Positions 16,434 through 25,913 of a stretch of DNA of 64,000 nucleotides are shown in pieces (the stretch's first letter is position 1; each line of letters starts with the position of its first letter). The position numbers were made by a program, and so were the translations under genes. Origin of the DNA: Shewanella mesophila (GTDB taxonomy: Bacteria > Pseudomonadota > Gammaproteobacteria > Enterobacterales > Shewanellaceae); contig NZ_CP080421.1 in the NCBI RefSeq assembly GCF_019457515.1, positions 2,666,001-2,730,000 of the forward strand, in the 5' to 3' direction. Under the pieces are notes generated by a model, which was not told the origin of the DNA, ran no database searches, and worked only from the letters and a program-made list of their open reading frames with translations.

Positions 16434-17306
16434 CTAGCCTTTAACCGAAATAGCCCCTTTGCCCACTCCTTCATAGGCGATGACCTTAAATGTCGAGCCT
16501 GGCACCTCGCTCACTAAGGTGTTGGCAATAAACTCGGCAAGTAGTTCAACCGTGGTATCGTGGGGAATGATCTCACAACGCTTTTTCGGCATCGCCAACT
16601 GAAAGTCACCTTGAGGCGCAACATAATGAAATCCGTAGTGGGTCTCATCGGTCACCATGGTCTGCGGCGACAATTCGAGTTCATCGATATCAGCAAGATC
16701 ATCTTCAGACCCCAAATAAATATCTTTCCAACGGCGACTCCAGTACTCATCCCATTGCGGCGCTGAGACACCATTCTCAAACACATTTATTGGGCTTCTA
16801 TGACCATGGGCGATCCGCTGACAATTACCGTCATGTTTCTTAAGTCCATGTGAGTAATGATAGAAAGGTGTCTCATGCATCTCATTGCGCAGCGTTAAGG
16901 CAATACCGTTAACATTGTCAGGCAGTACCTCTTTCAAGGCTTTTTGCAAGAAGGCATTAACACTTTCAAAATCGATAATTTCTGTTGGGATCAAGGCAAA
17001 TGCTTGCGCTGGACACGCCAGATGAATATCACCTTGGAGGCTATTAAAATCCATCCATACACGATCGCCCTGTTGTTGCCACCTAACCTCAGAACATGCA
17101 GTAGGGATCAGTAATCGATGATCGGCAACATCATCAATGGTGTTTTTAATGGTACGTTTGACCTTAGCAAAATCGAGCACCATATTTTGATCGTCTAAAC
17201 CACCATCGAGCAGAACATCCACGATCCAGCTTTCCCCCACCATGCCTCTGATCGGGCATAAGTAAGAAAAATCGATAACGGTTAAATCTCTAACAAAAAG
17301 TTGCAT
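16434..17306 (-). CDS. queD: 6-carboxytetrahydropterin synthase-like protein, tandem-domain
   Basis: 290 residues, more than twice E. coli QueD (120), with two PTPS-like halves. The first half keeps the LDFAKVKRTIKNTIDDVADHR part of the fold but lacks the zinc histidines. The second half has the full set: HYSHGL, the catalytic Cys in GNCQR, and AHGHRS. QueD makes 6-carboxytetrahydropterin for queuosine and deazapurine synthesis; some PTPS relatives make biopterin precursors instead. The start ATG has TAGGAG upstream, immediately after a small hairpin. No other queuosine gene lies nearby. I infer one active and one structural domain. Confidence 0.8.
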   Translation of the reverse strand: MQLFVRDLTVIDFSYLCPIRGMVGESWIVDVLLDGGLDDQNMVLDFAKVKRTIKNTIDDVADHRLLIPTACSEVRWQQQGDRVWMDFNSLQGDIHLACPAQAFALIPTEIIDFESVNAFLQKALKEVLPDNVNGIALTLRNEMHETPFYHYSHGLKKHDGNCQRIAHGHRSPINVFENGVSAPQWDEYWSRRWKDIYLGSEDDLADIDELELSPQTMVTDETHYGFHYVAPQGDFQLAMPKKRCEIIPHDTTVELLAEFIANTLVSEVPGSTFKVIAYEGVGKGAISVKG

Positions 17307-17317
17307 TTAATCTCCTA

Positions 17318-17336
17318 GGCAGAAATACAGTCTGCC
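17318..17336 (-). promoter_or_regulatory. Hairpin next to the queD ribosome binding site
   Basis: Inverted repeat GGCAGA / TCTGCC, 6-bp stem and 7-nt loop, placed directly upstream of the TAGGAG site of the QueD-like gene. It does not look like a preQ1 riboswitch. It may affect translation. Confidence 0.35.
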
Positions 17337-17383
17337 CTGTTTCGTCCCATCGGCAAGCGGCCAACGAACACAATAGCTATCAA

Positions 17384-17404
17384 CAGATGATTTCACATCA
17401 TCTG
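17384..17404. promoter_or_regulatory. Perfect inverted repeat, possible operator
   Basis: CAGATGAT, 5 nt, ATCATCTG: an 8-bp perfect stem in the queD upstream region, about 80 bp before the queD start. No T run follows on either strand, so an operator is more likely than a terminator. Confidence 0.35.
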
Positions 17405-17452
17405 CGACATTTTAGCAAGCGATGACGACCGAGGTCGCCAATTAATTACAAT

Positions 17453-17474
17453 AAAAAACGCCCATAAATAGGCG
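17453..17474 (-). terminator. Rho-independent terminator after yejK
   Basis: CGCCTA / TGGGCG stem (one G-T pair) with a TTTA loop, then TTTTTT on the minus strand. It lies 40 bp past the yejK stop codon. Confidence 0.75.
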
Positions 17475-17513
17475 CCTTCATTATACTAGGGTCTATTCGG
17501 GTGAACAGCTTGA

Positions 17514-18545
17514 CTACTGACCACCTTTAAGGCGGCGATCTAATTGGTCTTTCAAGTTGGCTGGAACCCCTTTAATTAAAATGGAATCCGAAATAGGGTC
17601 ATAAATCACCCGCTCACCTAGATGCTGACCATCAAAACTCAGGGTCACCCCACCACCAGTACCCGAAAACTTCTTTAACTGACGTAACGTTGGTTTATCA
17701 CCAGGGAATTCATCTTCAAGCTCATACTCTCCCCCTTGGGCGAAATCATAAAAAGAGTCCATACCTGAATCAGCTAGTTCATCTGCCAGATCTTTCAGCT
17801 GAATATCAGCCCCAGAATCACAACGCTCAGAGCAATATTCAAATACCTTTTCACGACACTGTTGACGTTCATCTTTAGTCAGTTCGCTACTGGCCACAAA
17901 ATCCTCAACCGCATTCATCAGCTGTTTGTTTTGCGCCTTGGTATTAACACCCTCGACACATCCCATAAAATCGAGGAAAAAGTCAGCGACTTTACGACCC
18001 GCTCTTCCGCGAATAAAAGAGATATATTTAAGCGAATCGGGATCGGCCTGCCACTCGGTTAAATCAATACGTGCAGCAAGTTGCACATTATTGAGATCAA
18101 GATGAGTATTTTGCGACAGCTCCATATCATCGAGTACCGTCATCGACGACTTAGCATTGAGTAGTGATACATATAGATAGTCGCTAGTCATGTGGGTATA
18201 ACATGACATTAATAGGAAGCCGCCCTGACTAAAATCGTACTTGGCTAACTCTTCCTGCAGTAACTTACCAGCCAATGCCGAAAATTCGACAAAACCTAAC
18301 TCACCGTTTCGATACTCGGTAAGTGCGTCCTTAAACTTAGGATTAGCTTCACCATCTTCACCGTGCGTTCCGAAATGACCAAACCCTTTACCTGCTTTTG
18401 TGGTGTAAGTCTGATGCAGCTCTTCGAGCATAGTTTCTACGGCTTGGCTATTTAAAAGAGGCTGTGGACGTAATCTACAGCTCAATTGGCCTTCGCCATC
18501 TTGGGAAATAGCGTGAATAATTGCTTGTTCGACGTGAATACTCAT
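17514..18545 (-). CDS. yejK: Nucleoid-associated protein YejK (NdpA)
   Basis: 343 residues, close to E. coli YejK (335). The N-terminus ([21 protein letters not shown]) and the [20 protein letters not shown] segment are typical, as is the C-terminal [15 protein letters not shown]. The family binds DNA in the nucleoid; its exact role is unclear. It diverges from yejL with 76 bp between, and ends in a terminator. This yejK/yejL/yejM order is the standard enterobacterial and Shewanella one. The ATG at 18545 gives the usual [11 protein letters not shown] start. Confidence 0.95.
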   Translation of the reverse strand: MSIHVEQAIIHAISQDGEGQLSCRLRPQPLLNSQAVETMLEELHQTYTTKAGKGFGHFGTHGEDGEANPKFKDALTEYRNGELGFVEFSALAGKLLQEELAKYDFSQGGFLLMSCYTHMTSDYLYVSLLNAKSSMTVLDDMELSQNTHLDLNNVQLAARIDLTEWQADPDSLKYISFIRGRAGRKVADFFLDFMGCVEGVNTKAQNKQLMNAVEDFVASSELTKDERQQCREKVFEYCSERCDSGADIQLKDLADELADSGMDSFYDFAQGGEYELEDEFPGDKPTLRQLKKFSGTGGGVTLSFDGQHLGERVIYDPISDSILIKGVPANLKDQLDRRLKGGQ

Positions 18546-18621
18546 AAGCCTCGATAGTGATAATGGTAGAAATCCGTTATTATATGCTGCTATTTCAAAT
18601 TAAAGTGAAAAAATTTTTAAT

Positions 18622-18837
18622 ATGGCTATCCAATCAAAATATTCAAATACGCAAGTTGAATCGATTATTGCAGAACTTCTTGCTGTACTAGACAAGCATC
18701 AAGCACCAACCGACTTAGGTTTAATGGTCCTTGGTAACTGCGTCACCGACTTGCTTATTCGTAAAGTGCCTGAAGAGGCCCGAGCTCAAGTTGCTGAGCA
18801 GTTCGCCAAAGCGTTAACCCAATCGGTAAAAGGCTAA
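18622..18837 (+). CDS. yejL: YejL family protein (DUF1414)
   Basis: 71 residues, the standard YejL size. The sequence MAIQSKYSNTQVESIIAELL and the DLGLMVLGNCVTDLL segment match the DUF1414 family, small helical dimers of unknown function always found between yejK and yejM. It is likely cotranscribed with yejM, which begins 112 bp further on. Confidence 0.92.
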   Translation: MAIQSKYSNTQVESIIAELLAVLDKHQAPTDLGLMVLGNCVTDLLIRKVPEEARAQVAEQFAKALTQSVKG

Positions 18838-18949
18838 CTTCTGCTACACTTTTACGACTAAAAATCCTGTTTTTATTCGTAAAAAACTAGCAAAGTCGGC
18901 TAAAAAAAATTTAAGATTAGATTTGTATTTCAACCTATAGCGGATCCCT

Positions 18950-20734
18950 ATGATCGAGCGAAAAAAAGAGATGGGTCGTGATCGCGTATCACGCTTAGTC
19001 AGTTGGGGGCATTGGTTTGCCTTTTTCAATGGCTTCTTAGCTATGATTATTGGCGTCCGTTATATTGAGACGGTCGGCGCGCCAGAGAGTTTGATCGGTT
19101 GGAGCTATTTAACGATAAGTACCTTGGGCCACTTTAGCTTTCTAGCGTTTATTGTCTATTTGGTTGTGCTGTTTCCCATCAGTTTAATCTTGCCCTATTC
19201 AAAAATTCTCAGGGGATTGGCGGCGGTTGCCGCAACGATCAGCCTGTGCATTTTATTATATGACACCATCATCTATGACGACTATGGGCTGCACCTGAGT
19301 CCATTCGTATTTGATATCGCTTGGGCCGACCTTAATAGCTTACTCCAAGGCACCTCCTATATTGTCACGCCTCTGGGTATTATTATTCTTGAACTCACCG
19401 CGGCAAACTTTCTGTGGAAACGTATCGAAAAAATTCGTAAATCCAATTATGGAAACAAGGTGGTGATTTTCATCGGTATCTGTTTTGTCAGCAGCCACCT
19501 GATCCACATTTGGGCCGATGCGGCAGATGTCACAGAAATCACCCGATTAGATGACGCCTACCCCTTATCTTATCCAGCTACAGCGCGTTCTTTTATGGAG
19601 CGTCATGGCATTGAAAAGGGAGAAATGAGCCATAACGATACTCGCACACAACCTACGCTCAACTACCCTATTTCGCCACTGCAATGTAGCGCTAATGATA
19701 GGGTCAACTTATTGCTAGTCACGGTTGACGGCTTTAGAGCAGACATGGTCGATGAAGTAACTATGCCATTTCTTTATCAATACGCTCGAAACAACCACCA
19801 ATTTAGTCGACATCACAGCGGTGGCACCATACATGAAAGTGGCATGTTCTCCCTGTTATACGGCCTTCAAGGCAGCTATATTGCAGCCAGTGATCTCGAT
19901 TATCGCTCACCAGTATTAACTCAAGAGTTAACACAGCAAGGATACGCCCTTGGCTTGTTTGCGCCTAAAATGGAAAGCGTGGTTCCCAATGCGATCTACC
20001 AAAATTTAGAAGACCACACACAAAGCCTGAGTGAGGGCATTGCCGATGCCGATATCCGCAGCATCGAAACATTCAAAACATGGCAAGCTGAGCAGGTCCA
20101 ACCTTGGTTTGCATTAATAAACCTGCAAAGTCCTGACAGCTACGATACCCCAATTGGCTTTCTTGGTATCGAGACAGTAAAACCTAAACAAGCGTTAAAG
20201 CCAGCACAGAAAGTATTATTTAATCAATATCGCCAATCACTTAATTTTATCGATAAACAATTGCAGCAACTATTAACTCAAGTGCCTGAAGAAACCTTTG
20301 TACTCATCACAGGTGTTAACGGTAAGGTATTTACTAGCGATAACAACGAAGCCCGCACTAACTTGTCACCAGTGAATGTCAATGTGCCTTTAATCATCAA
20401 CTGGCCAGGGCCTGCTAACGCGAAAACGGTTAATTACTCCACCAGCCACTACGGTATAGTGCCAACCTTAATGACACAGCTTTTAAACTGTAATAACAAG
20501 GCGCAAGACTACAGTTCTGGCCAAAGTTTACTCCAGCCAAACCCCAATAACTGGACCTATGTCGGTGACAATTTAGTCTTTGGTATTTATCAAGAAGATG
20601 AAATCACCGTGATTGACCGCCATGGTAAATATCGCATCTATGATAAAGATTACAGTCAACGATTACGCAAGAAGATCAGTGCACCTGAGTTTATTCAAGT
20701 GATGCGAGAAGGACGAAGATTCTACAACCACTAA
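18950..20734 (+). CDS. yejM: YejM/PbgA-like inner membrane protein with sulfatase-type domain
   Basis: 594 residues. Five membrane helices lie in the first 190 residues (DUF3413 domain), followed by a periplasmic alkaline-phosphatase/sulfatase fold starting NLLLVTVDGFRADMVDE and including RHHSGGTIHESGMFSLLYG. E. coli YejM (PbgA, LapC) senses periplasmic-leaflet LPS and controls LpxC turnover through LapB; the enzyme fold lacks known activity there. The role here is inferred from full-length similarity and the yejK-yejL context. Start is ATG 18950; an in-frame ATG lies at 18971. Confidence 0.93.
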   Translation: MIERKKEMGRDRVSRLVSWGHWFAFFNGFLAMIIGVRYIETVGAPESLIGWSYLTISTLGHFSFLAFIVYLVVLFPISLILPYSKILRGLAAVAATISLCILLYDTIIYDDYGLHLSPFVFDIAWADLNSLLQGTSYIVTPLGIIILELTAANFLWKRIEKIRKSNYGNKVVIFIGICFVSSHLIHIWADAADVTEITRLDDAYPLSYPATARSFMERHGIEKGEMSHNDTRTQPTLNYPISPLQCSANDRVNLLLVTVDGFRADMVDEVTMPFLYQYARNNHQFSRHHSGGTIHESGMFSLLYGLQGSYIAASDLDYRSPVLTQELTQQGYALGLFAPKMESVVPNAIYQNLEDHTQSLSEGIADADIRSIETFKTWQAEQVQPWFALINLQSPDSYDTPIGFLGIETVKPKQALKPAQKVLFNQYRQSLNFIDKQLQQLLTQVPEETFVLITGVNGKVFTSDNNEARTNLSPVNVNVPLIINWPGPANAKTVNYSTSHYGIVPTLMTQLLNCNNKAQDYSSGQSLLQPNPNNWTYVGDNLVFGIYQEDEITVIDRHGKYRIYDKDYSQRLRKKISAPEFIQVMREGRRFYNH

Positions 20735-20795
20735 GGTATAGATCAAATTAACGTCTATAAACTAAGCAATTAGTCTTCGATAGCATGCGAAACAC

Positions 20796-20824
20796 TTGCA
20801 TAGCCCTATTTGAGTTGATAAAGT
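20796..20824 (+). promoter_or_regulatory. Candidate sigma-70 promoter of tRNA-Pro
   Basis: TTGCAT (20796-20801), 17 bp, TAAAGT (20819-20824), then a GC-rich TCGGCC discriminator, typical of growth-rate-controlled stable RNA promoters. It lies 48 bp before the tRNA. Confidence 0.5.
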
Positions 20825-20871
20825 TCGGCCTGTCCTAACAGACCCCAGAGTTAAACTGTTATGGATTAAAT

Positions 20872-20948
20872 CGGTATGTAGCGCAGCCCGGTAGCGCACT
20901 GTCATGGGGTGTCAGGGGTCGGAGGTTCGAATCCTCTCATACCGACCA
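20872..20948 (+). tRNA. tRNA-Pro (GGG)
   Basis: 77 nt cloverleaf with encoded CCA end. D arm GCGCAGCCCGGTAGCGC, anticodon loop ATGGGGT with GGG at 34-36, T loop GGTTCGAATCC. It closely follows E. coli proL, including the U30-U40 mismatch in the anticodon stem. Followed directly by a terminator. Confidence 0.97.
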
Positions 20949-20956
20949 AATTATTA

Positions 20957-20985
20957 AAAGGGTTAGCTTAATAGCTAACCCTTTT
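20957..20985 (+). terminator. Rho-independent terminator of tRNA-Pro
   Basis: AAAGGGTTAGC / GCTAACCCTTT stem of 11 bp with a 6-nt TTAATA loop, running into TTTTT. It starts 8 bp after the tRNA. Confidence 0.9.
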
Positions 20986-21039
20986 TGCTATGTGTAATTC
21001 CCTTAATCTGTCATATCACTTTGTCGCTTTACACTCATT

Positions 21040-21398
21040 ATACCAATCAGTATAAGAAAGTGATCTACTCAGCGTGTTTTAGCACTTTTGATGCAGTGTT
21101 AACGAGTTTGACCCTAGTTCAACTATGCTCTTCACTCGTTGCAAACAACAGGGTCTTGCATGTTCCCGACATACTTAAGACATTCCCCTCCATCCCTAGA
21201 GGTCAGATGTTGTGAATGTCTTAAATGCACGACTATATGGATATAAAAGGTAGGGCGAAGCACGACTAAAGGGATTTAGGAGGTAGGGTAACGTATGGAG
21301 CGGTTACCGAGGATGCTAGAACCGAGGAGCAATTAAAGACCTTGCCTCATAAGCGCTACATTCTCGCTGAGCGATCACATCTTGATACTGATTGGTAT
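21040..21398. mobile_element. MITE-like element with terminal inverted repeats
   Basis: The ends carry the inverted repeat ATACCAATCAGTAT, extended imperfectly for about 35 bp (GTGATC and CTCAGCG blocks match on both sides). The inside has no credible ORF. A related copy lies at 42252-42486 with the same ends and a common core around TAACGTATGGAG. Non-autonomous miniature element is the best reading; no target duplication was established. Confidence 0.65.
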
Positions 21399-21693
21399 TA
21401 CAACATTTGGTTAGCATTTAGCTATTGATTAACATAAACTTTCAATGAATAACCTCATCTCCAGTTAAAAGATGAGATAACACTAGGTTAGTTAACCGTT
21501 TTACTCCTATTTTATTGTAAACGTGCCATCTGTGTTGTTAACAAGGCATATTGAGAAGCTAATAGTCATGCTATTGCTGGTGAATAAACGCCTTCAGAGG
21601 ATAAAGGGCTGTTTGAGATACGCTTTTAGTTCAGGTTAACGAGCACTTTACCATTGACTAAATATCTATAAGCATCAATTACAGACAGGGATT
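21399..21693. other. Intergenic stretch before the diguanylate cyclase
   Basis: No ORF or RNA recognised. The only structure seen is a short inverted repeat, GGTTA-GT-TAACC, at 21486-21497. Presumably it holds the promoter of the downstream gene. Confidence 0.5.
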
Positions 21694-23859
21694 ATGCAAT
21701 TGATTAATATTCGCCATTTGGCATTCGCATTCGCTTTGGGCATTTTAGGTTTACTGGTAAACCTTGTCCCGATTCAACTGTTTGGCAACCAGCAGTTGGT
21801 CATTGGTAACATGTTCTTTGTTATTGTCGCCGTCTTTATTGGCCCTTGGTACGCCCTACTAACCGCACTTTTATGTGCAACGGGTCTCTATATCGCATGG
21901 GACAGTTGGCATATGTTCTTTTTATTTCCGCTCGAAGCGCTTTGGTTAGGTTATGCTCGCCGTAAAGAGTTCTATTCACTTTACGCAGATATTGTTTACT
22001 GGATCGTTGTCGGCATCCCACTGTTTTATATTTACTTAAACTCACTGTCAGAATTACCAAACAGTTATTTGACTTTTATTATATTAAAACAAGGAATTAA
22101 TGGCTTACTCTATACTGCGCTAGCTTCAATCATTGTCACACTCATCCCAGTTCGATTTCATATTAAAGATAAGATAACCAATCAAAAACGTAAAAGCTTT
22201 AACCAACAGCTAACTTACACTTTCACCCAGATCCTAACTTTAGTGTTGCTAGTCTCAGCCCTTATTTTTAATAATCATTCTCTCAATCAACAGCAGTTAG
22301 CAGTAAAACATCGCCTTGAAGATTCAGCTAATCATCTAGGTAATGCAGCCCAAACCATTATTGATGATCATTTTCGCACCATAGATAATGCTGCTCGATG
22401 GCTTAGCTTTTCTGGCTCAGACCAAAGTCAATGGCAAGGGCTACTATCAAAACTACATCAGAGTTACCCTAACTTTATCTCAATGCTCATTACAGATGAC
22501 CAAGGAGTCATTACCGCCGCAAGTCCCATTGCTCGTTTAAAAGAGTCAGATCGTAATAACAAAACCCTAAGCGTTATGGATAGGCATTACTTTCAAGAAG
22601 CATTTTTCAATCAGCTCACTTTTATTTCTCCAGCATTTCTGGGACGAGGATTTGGTAATGATCCCATTGTAGCGATCAGTGCACCTCTCTATCATGCCAA
22701 CAATCAAATCAAACCAATTGGAATACTAGAGGGCTCACTAAACCTCACTCAATTTGCACAAATTGATCACCGAGATATGGACTATGAGACTCGCTCAATT
22801 ATCTTAATCGATGAGAATAATTTAGTGATCTACGCATCTAAACCTCTCAAAATGCAGCCACTAGAGCCGCTATCATTCTCGATGAGTGGGCTCAACTATA
22901 AAACCAAGTTGAACATGATCAATTTTAATAATTTAGATAGCGAGAGCCCTGAGTACGCTTACTCTAAATACATACTCAATAATGGTTGGTCTCTCTATGT
23001 CGTCGTTCCCTTCGCGCCATTATTGGCCGAAGTAGAACAGCAATATTTGATGATGTTTACCGTGTTACTGTTTGCATTCATTACCACAATATTACTCATC
23101 CAAGTGATCAGTGGTAGATTAACCGCTCCACTTGAAGTGATAGCGACGAAGTTCAGCAGTTGGAATGTTAATGGAGGAGAACTGCTACTCAATGACACAA
23201 CGCCCAAAGAGATCCACACCCTATCGACGAGTATTCAAAAGAGTAAACAGGAACTACTGAGTTACCAACTTGAACTAGAAGAGAAGGTGGCGTTGCGAAC
23301 CGTAGAACTAGAAAAAGCCAATACCCAATTACAAGCGCTAAGTGAAATGGATGCACTCACAGGCCTTTATAATAGACGCTATACCGAAACGCATTTTCCA
23401 ACACTACACGATATGTGTAAGCGTAACGGCTCTGCATTGGCATTTTGTATAGTCGATATTGACCACTTTAAACAGGTCAATGACACCTATGGCCATCAAG
23501 CGGGTGATAAGGCATTAATCACCATAGCCACATTGATGAAACAGTTTTTCAAGCGAGACACTGATATTGTCTCTCGATATGGCGGCGAAGAGTTTTTAAT
23601 AATTTTACCCCAGTGTAATGCTCTACAAGTAGAAATTCATCTTAACCAATTTCGACAACTCATTGCCGATACAGAGATAGAGATGAGTCCGACCCAAAAG
23701 GCTAAGCTGACCGTCAGTATGGGGACTGTGGTTAGTAATGCAGGTGAATTCAACAACATAGACCACTGGTTTAAAATGGCAGATCTAAACCTCTATGAAG
23801 CCAAAGAAAGTGGCAGAGATAAAGTGATCTGTTCTCTGTTAGCTGAAGGTGAATATTAG
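21694..23859 (+). CDS. Membrane diguanylate cyclase with MASE-like, Cache and GGDEF domains
   Basis: 721 residues. Residues 1-155 form about five to six membrane helices like a 5TM/MASE sensor. A helix near 170-190 leads to a periplasmic double-Cache type domain (about 205-440), a membrane helix follows, then a linker/HAMP-like region and coiled coil (about 530-545). The C-terminal GGDEF domain starts at EMDALTGLYNRR. The active site is GGEEF (630-634), and an I-site RDTD lies five residues before RYGG, so it should make c-di-GMP under product inhibition. AGGG precedes the ATG. Its ligand is unknown. It faces the hydrolase gene tail to tail, two bases apart. Confidence 0.92.
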   Translation: MQLINIRHLAFAFALGILGLLVNLVPIQLFGNQQLVIGNMFFVIVAVFIGPWYALLTALLCATGLYIAWDSWHMFFLFPLEALWLGYARRKEFYSLYADIVYWIVVGIPLFYIYLNSLSELPNSYLTFIILKQGINGLLYTALASIIVTLIPVRFHIKDKITNQKRKSFNQQLTYTFTQILTLVLLVSALIFNNHSLNQQQLAVKHRLEDSANHLGNAAQTIIDDHFRTIDNAARWLSFSGSDQSQWQGLLSKLHQSYPNFISMLITDDQGVITAASPIARLKESDRNNKTLSVMDRHYFQEAFFNQLTFISPAFLGRGFGNDPIVAISAPLYHANNQIKPIGILEGSLNLTQFAQIDHRDMDYETRSIILIDENNLVIYASKPLKMQPLEPLSFSMSGLNYKTKLNMINFNNLDSESPEYAYSKYILNNGWSLYVVVPFAPLLAEVEQQYLMMFTVLLFAFITTILLIQVISGRLTAPLEVIATKFSSWNVNGGELLLNDTTPKEIHTLSTSIQKSKQELLSYQLELEEKVALRTVELEKANTQLQALSEMDALTGLYNRRYTETHFPTLHDMCKRNGSALAFCIVDIDHFKQVNDTYGHQAGDKALITIATLMKQFFKRDTDIVSRYGGEEFLIILPQCNALQVEIHLNQFRQLIADTEIEMSPTQKAKLTVSMGTVVSNAGEFNNIDHWFKMADLNLYEAKESGRDKVICSLLAEGEY

Positions 23860-23861
23860 GC

Positions 23862-25346
23862 TTATTGCTCAGATTGTTCTGCCTCTATATAGTTTTCAAT
23901 TCGTTCAATCATATAGGGGAAAAAAGGGTTCCATTTTTGACGTAAGGTTTCGGCTGCCGGCACCCCAAATACGCCACGTTCACCACGAATAGCGGCGGCA
24001 CCAATATGAACCCTATAGTTAGGCTCCCCCTTATAGGGTCCATAGATCTCATCAGATGCAGGAAACGGCAGTGCAACATGGGACAGGGAGTAAACTTCTG
24101 TAGGCCATGCTAAGGAAAGCGGCTCATGATATGGCTCTTGGTCGGCCCTATATCGAACAACCTCAACGTCCGGTATGATTTGGAGTGTGTGCTCATTTAT
24201 TCGCTGATGCTGGTTTTGTACGATCGTTAATTCATATTGCATCTGCTTAGGTACAATTAAAGGTTTCAGTGCCTCCATAGGATCATTGGTAATCAATGCC
24301 ATATTGACATCCATGCGATTAATATCAAAAAGCACTAACTGATTGTGTTTAAGAGCTAGACGCTGGTAAAGACCAATGATCACATCGGGTGTCGATACTG
24401 TGTCATCCGCCACCGATTGAAACGTTAACACATCGGCAAGCTGAGCTTTCTGCTCTAGTGACAGTTTGTTGAGTAATTGCTGGTTTCGCACCGCGAGCTG
24501 ATAAACAACGTCGCCAGCATTAACGGCAAATGAGTTGTATTTAAAAGGGTCATACTCAGTTTGAATCGCATTCCAACTGAGCTTTTCTAAGCCTAAAAAT
24601 CGCCCTAGTCTATCTTGCCATTTTGCTCCAGCCGCCACGGGCGTTAACCCTATGGCGGGTGATATAAAAATTAACCCCGCATACGAAGCGCCTTTATTAC
24701 GGCTCAAGGCTTCTAATTCATGGTTGAGCGCTAATGCCGCTCCCGTTGAAAAAGCCACCACATAAAGCGGCTTCCCTGCTAACGTTTTGCGCATATGCTC
24801 GGTGGCTAATGCGACCACTTCAGCCATCTCTTGCCAGGTAACATCGACCAGACCAGAAGGTAGAGTGCCATGCCCTGGTAGGCGCAAGCCTAAAATATGC
24901 GCCTTGGGCTTAAAATGCTGAGCAAAATGAGACATCGAATAAGGTGAGTCAGACATTCCATGGATTAATAGCAGTCCAAATTCTGCTTGGGGTGATTGCC
25001 ACTCAAAACTGCGATTCCAGTCATACGGCCACTTTTGGGGATCGGAATAGCTACCTGGTACATAACGATTCAGTGGTTGATGAGTCAACTCAGTCGTTTG
25101 GGTAAACACCTTAGACTCCATTTCGGCAAAGAGCTCATCCTCCAAAGCAATATACTGTTCAAAGTCAGTTAAGTGCATATCGTGATGGTATTGCGAACTT
25201 AATTGAGTCGTGTGCCATAGCGAAAGCTCGGGCCGGGAGTTAAGAAACCAAATGCCAGTAAAGAGTAAAGCGACAATTATCCCCAGGACACCATAGGTAA
25301 TTGCCAGCATCAGATGTTTAGTTGATGAAATAAGCAGTGTTTTCAT
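23862..25346 (-). CDS. Membrane-anchored alpha/beta hydrolase
   Basis: 494 residues with one N-terminal membrane helix (AITYGVLGIIVALLFTGIWF). The hydrolase core starts near residue 125: LLIHGMSDSPYSM gives the oxyanion region, LPGHGTLPSG the typical lipase-like loop, and VAFSTGAALAL the nucleophile Ser. A late IGAAAIRGERGVFGVP follows the likely catalytic His region. It resembles serine aminopeptidase S33 / monoacylglycerol lipase-like enzymes; substrate unknown. The active side is probably periplasmic, inferred from the signal anchor. Confidence 0.88.
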   Translation of the reverse strand: MKTLLISSTKHLMLAITYGVLGIIVALLFTGIWFLNSRPELSLWHTTQLSSQYHHDMHLTDFEQYIALEDELFAEMESKVFTQTTELTHQPLNRYVPGSYSDPQKWPYDWNRSFEWQSPQAEFGLLLIHGMSDSPYSMSHFAQHFKPKAHILGLRLPGHGTLPSGLVDVTWQEMAEVVALATEHMRKTLAGKPLYVVAFSTGAALALNHELEALSRNKGASYAGLIFISPAIGLTPVAAGAKWQDRLGRFLGLEKLSWNAIQTEYDPFKYNSFAVNAGDVVYQLAVRNQQLLNKLSLEQKAQLADVLTFQSVADDTVSTPDVIIGLYQRLALKHNQLVLFDINRMDVNMALITNDPMEALKPLIVPKQMQYELTIVQNQHQRINEHTLQIIPDVEVVRYRADQEPYHEPLSLAWPTEVYSLSHVALPFPASDEIYGPYKGEPNYRVHIGAAAIRGERGVFGVPAAETLRQKWNPFFPYMIERIENYIEAEQSEQ

Positions 25347-25445
25347 TGACTGATAATCATTGATTTCGGCGACATAAGATTACCCATTAACATACACGTT
25401 TTTAACGGCTAAACTCTAGTCAAACGAGAAGACATCTGCGCAATA

Positions 25446-25913
25446 ATGAGAAAAAAACTAACACGGCTTGGTTCTGAGACTGCAAAAATCGGCTTTTATC
25501 TGCCTAATCCTCCCAATCTACCAGCTGATTGGGATGGAGCATCCAAGGTAAATATAGAAGAGTTGATCACCTTAAATGGTAACCATTGGCGCAAGATTTT
25601 TGTCATCATGGCAAAAATTGTTTGTCCAAATAACGACTGGCGAGATTATTTGCCACTGTTACTGCAACAAAATGAATCGATTCACTTTGGACAATCAACG
25701 CTTTGCCCCAACGCTAAAATTCATTTGGTGTGCGGTCAGCAAAGTGCCCTGGCCCTATCACTCGACATATTAACTGAGCCTCAATCATTTCGAGTAATAA
25801 ACCAATCCAACCAACAGATCTACCTTCTGCCTTACCTAGATTATCGGCAATGTCCTAACCACACCATAGCGTCATTGCGCACGGCGTTAGCTGCATATAA
25901 AAAAGGCGCTTAA
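25446..25913 (+). CDS. Conserved hypothetical protein (155 aa)
   Basis: I do not recognise this protein with confidence; it may belong to a small Shewanella/Vibrio DUF family (DUF6942 was considered). It has no signal peptide or membrane segment. Visible features are a KIGFYLPNPPNLPADWDG N-terminal segment, a basic HWRKIF stretch, four Cys residues and a C-terminal helix. The stop codon lies inside the loop of its own terminator, so the gene end and the transcription end coincide. No strong SD was seen before the ATG. It stands alone between the hydrolase gene (divergent) and nadE (convergent). Confidence 0.7.
   Translation: MRKKLTRLGSETAKIGFYLPNPPNLPADWDGASKVNIEELITLNGNHWRKIFVIMAKIVCPNNDWRDYLPLLLQQNESIHFGQSTLCPNAKIHLVCGQQSALALSLDILTEPQSFRVINQSNQQIYLLPYLDYRQCPNHTIASLRTALAAYKKGA

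Noticed and set aside
17307-17513. preQ1 riboswitch before the QueD-like gene
   Set aside because: No preQ1 aptamer-like sequence was found; only simple inverted repeats.
20985-21215. ORF running into the MITE-like element
   Set aside because: It begins in the tRNA terminator and crosses the inverted repeat; no coding features.
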